A stretch of DNA of 64,000 bases from Marinobacter oulmenensis (GTDB taxonomy: Bacteria; Pseudomonadota; Gammaproteobacteria; Pseudomonadales; Oleiphilaceae). Position 1 is the first letter of the stretch. Every line of letters starts with the position of its first letter. The notes beneath the pieces are model-generated. The model was not told the origin of the DNA. It saw nothing but the letters and a program-made list of their open reading frames with translations, and made no database searches. The stretch covers positions 124,001 to 188,000 of the forward strand of contig NZ_JACHFE010000001.1 in assembly GCF_014201735.1 (NCBI RefSeq), written 5' to 3'. The translations under genes were made by a program, and so were the position numbers. Positions 63,208 through 64,000 of the stretch are shown in pieces.

Positions 63208-64000
63208 TCAGACCTCCTCGTGAGTTTCCTGGCGTTCCACCAGCCGAACCTTGGGGAAGTGGCAGATGAACTCGCTGCCTTTCCCGATTTCACTGCGGAT
63301 ATCAAGGCTGCCATCGTGGTTAATCAGCACATGCTTGACGATGGCCAGGCCCAGCCCGGTTCCGCCCGTCTCCTTGTGGCGACTTGGGTCGGCCCGGTAG
63401 AAACGCTCGGTCAGGCGCGGAATGTGAATCGGGTCTATGCCCAGGCCGGTATCTTTCACTGACAGGTGAGCGCCCTCACGGTCAGCGCTCCAGGAGACGG
63501 TAATTCGCCCACCCGCCGGGGTGTATTTCACGGCGTTGAACACCAGGTTGGAGAACGCGCTGCGCAACTGGCTCTCGTCCCCCCTCAATAAACGGTGGTC
63601 CGTTACTTCCACGTTGATGCTGTGCTGTTTGTCGCCGCTCAGGGCCCGGGCATCACTGCAGATCTGCTGGATCAGGGCTTCCACATCGGTCAGGGCGTCG
63701 TCCGCGGTCTGTTCGCCGGTTTCGATCCGGGAGAGCAGGATCAGGTCCGTGATCAGGGCCTCCATCCGTGAGGACTGGTCGGCCATGGTGTGAATGGCCC
63801 GCTGCCATTTCTTCGGCAGTTCGTCGGCGTGATCCACCAGGGTTTCCAGGTAGCCGCTGATCACGGTCAGGGGCGTTCGCATCTCGTGGGAGACATTGCC
63901 GACGAAGTCCCGGCGCATCTGCTCCAGTTGATAGAGACGGGTGACATCCTTGGCAACAATCAGCCGGTCGTTATCCCCGAACAGGCTGATCTGTATCTGC
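63208..64000 (-). CDS. phoR: Phosphate regulon sensor kinase PhoR, C-terminal part (5' end outside window)
   Basis: The frame runs in from the right edge on the minus strand, so only about 264 C-terminal residues are present. The visible part starts in the PAS-domain end (QISLFGDNDRLIVAKDVTRL). It then has the phosphoacceptor H-box RRDFVGNVSHEMRTPLTV, the N-box FSNLVFNAVKYTP, the G1-box VKDTGLGIDPIHIPRL and the G2-box GGTGLGLAIVKHVL. This is PhoR, which phosphorylates PhoB when phosphate is low. The pstS-phoU genes at 32.8-38.3 kb are its sensing partners; phoB is expected beyond the window. Confidence 0.92.
   Translation of the reverse strand, partial: QIQISLFGDNDRLIVAKDVTRLYQLEQMRRDFVGNVSHEMRTPLTVISGYLETLVDHADELPKKWQRAIHTMADQSSRMEALITDLILLSRIETGEQTADDALTDVEALIQQICSDARALSGDKQHSINVEVTDHRLLRGDESQLRSAFSNLVFNAVKYTPAGGRITVSWSADREGAHLSVKDTGLGIDPIHIPRLTERFYRADPSRHKETGGTGLGLAIVKHVLINHDGSLDIRSEIGKGSEFICHFPKVRLVERQETHEEV

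Noticed and set aside
1..64000. tRNA, rRNA, CRISPR arrays, insertion sequences or prophage genes
   Set aside because: Scanned by eye for cloverleaf-like ends, regular spaced repeats, transposase or integrase proteins; none seen. A tRNAscan or IS search was not possible.

Overview
The window is about 64 kb of high-GC chromosomal DNA from a marine-type gammaproteobacterium. The gene set (TmcA, ThiI, RapA, FadE with its DUF1974-type tail, UbiF, MnmH, a DctPQM TRAP system, a Gac/Rsm-type sRNA) and the protein sequences look most like Marinobacter or a close relative. That placement is from memory of the families, not from a database search. I see no insertion sequence, prophage, rRNA, tRNA or CRISPR array. 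Nearly all of the window is core-genome coding sequence, with one resistance cassette (arsenic) and one family of intergenic palindromes.

Layout: 1-1752, the 3' end of a D-amino-acid dehydrogenase and a SAM methyltransferase. 1801-8873, an OmpA-like porin with calcium-binding repeats, a UvrD-like helicase, tmcA and an enoyl-CoA hydratase-fold hydrolase. 9086-15055, a small cytochrome c, ppnN, thiI, an acetylpolyamine amidohydrolase-type deacetylase and a succinate-semialdehyde dehydrogenase. 15095-17950, uvrD flanked on both sides by pairs of ~112-bp palindromic elements. 18001-22609, uppP and an arsenic cassette (acr3 divergent from arsR-gap-arsJ). 22707-27049, a LysR regulator and a dctPQM TRAP transporter. 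27161-32584, an MFS transporter, a tRNA-queuosine mannosyltransferase-type glycosyltransferase, a SulP/Usp pair and a thioesterase. 32689-38327, the phosphate regulon: Pho box, pstS, pstCAB, phoU. 38380-44610, a CNNM/CBS membrane protein, hinT, ubiF, a YbaK-like deacylase, mscS, mnmH and an Rsm/Csr-type regulatory RNA. 44611-55938, cysZ, rapA, fadE, crcB, a cold-shock gene, plsC, a dienelactone hydrolase-like protein, ald, a GST and a Yip1 protein. 56027-64000, a phosphoketolase-like enzyme, a single-domain asparaginase, rsuA, a YdjM-type protein, an MltB-type transglycosylase, a response regulator and the 3' part of phoR at the window edge.

How the genes work together: several genes modify tRNA or rRNA (tmcA, thiI, mnmH, rsuA, the queuosine glycosyltransferase). 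The pst-phoU operon and phoR belong to one phosphate-starvation response. acr3, arsR, gap and arsJ give arsenite efflux plus arsenate removal through 1-arseno-3-phosphoglycerate. ubiF and fadE fit an aerobic organism that oxidises lipids.

The two results most worth following are these. First, a minus-strand GGA-rich RNA (about 44057-44289) ends in a strong terminator and has a perfect TGTAAG-N6-CTTACA GacA-type site about 178 bp upstream, so it is very probably a CsrA/RsmA-sequestering sRNA. Second, a family of five palindromic elements (5501-5614, 15095-15204, 15211-15322, 17616-17727, 17840-17950) has nearly constant length and a conserved double-hairpin core. Their long terminal arms differ from copy to copy but stay complementary within each copy. 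All five lie next to UvrD-family helicase genes. I do not recognise this element as a named family.
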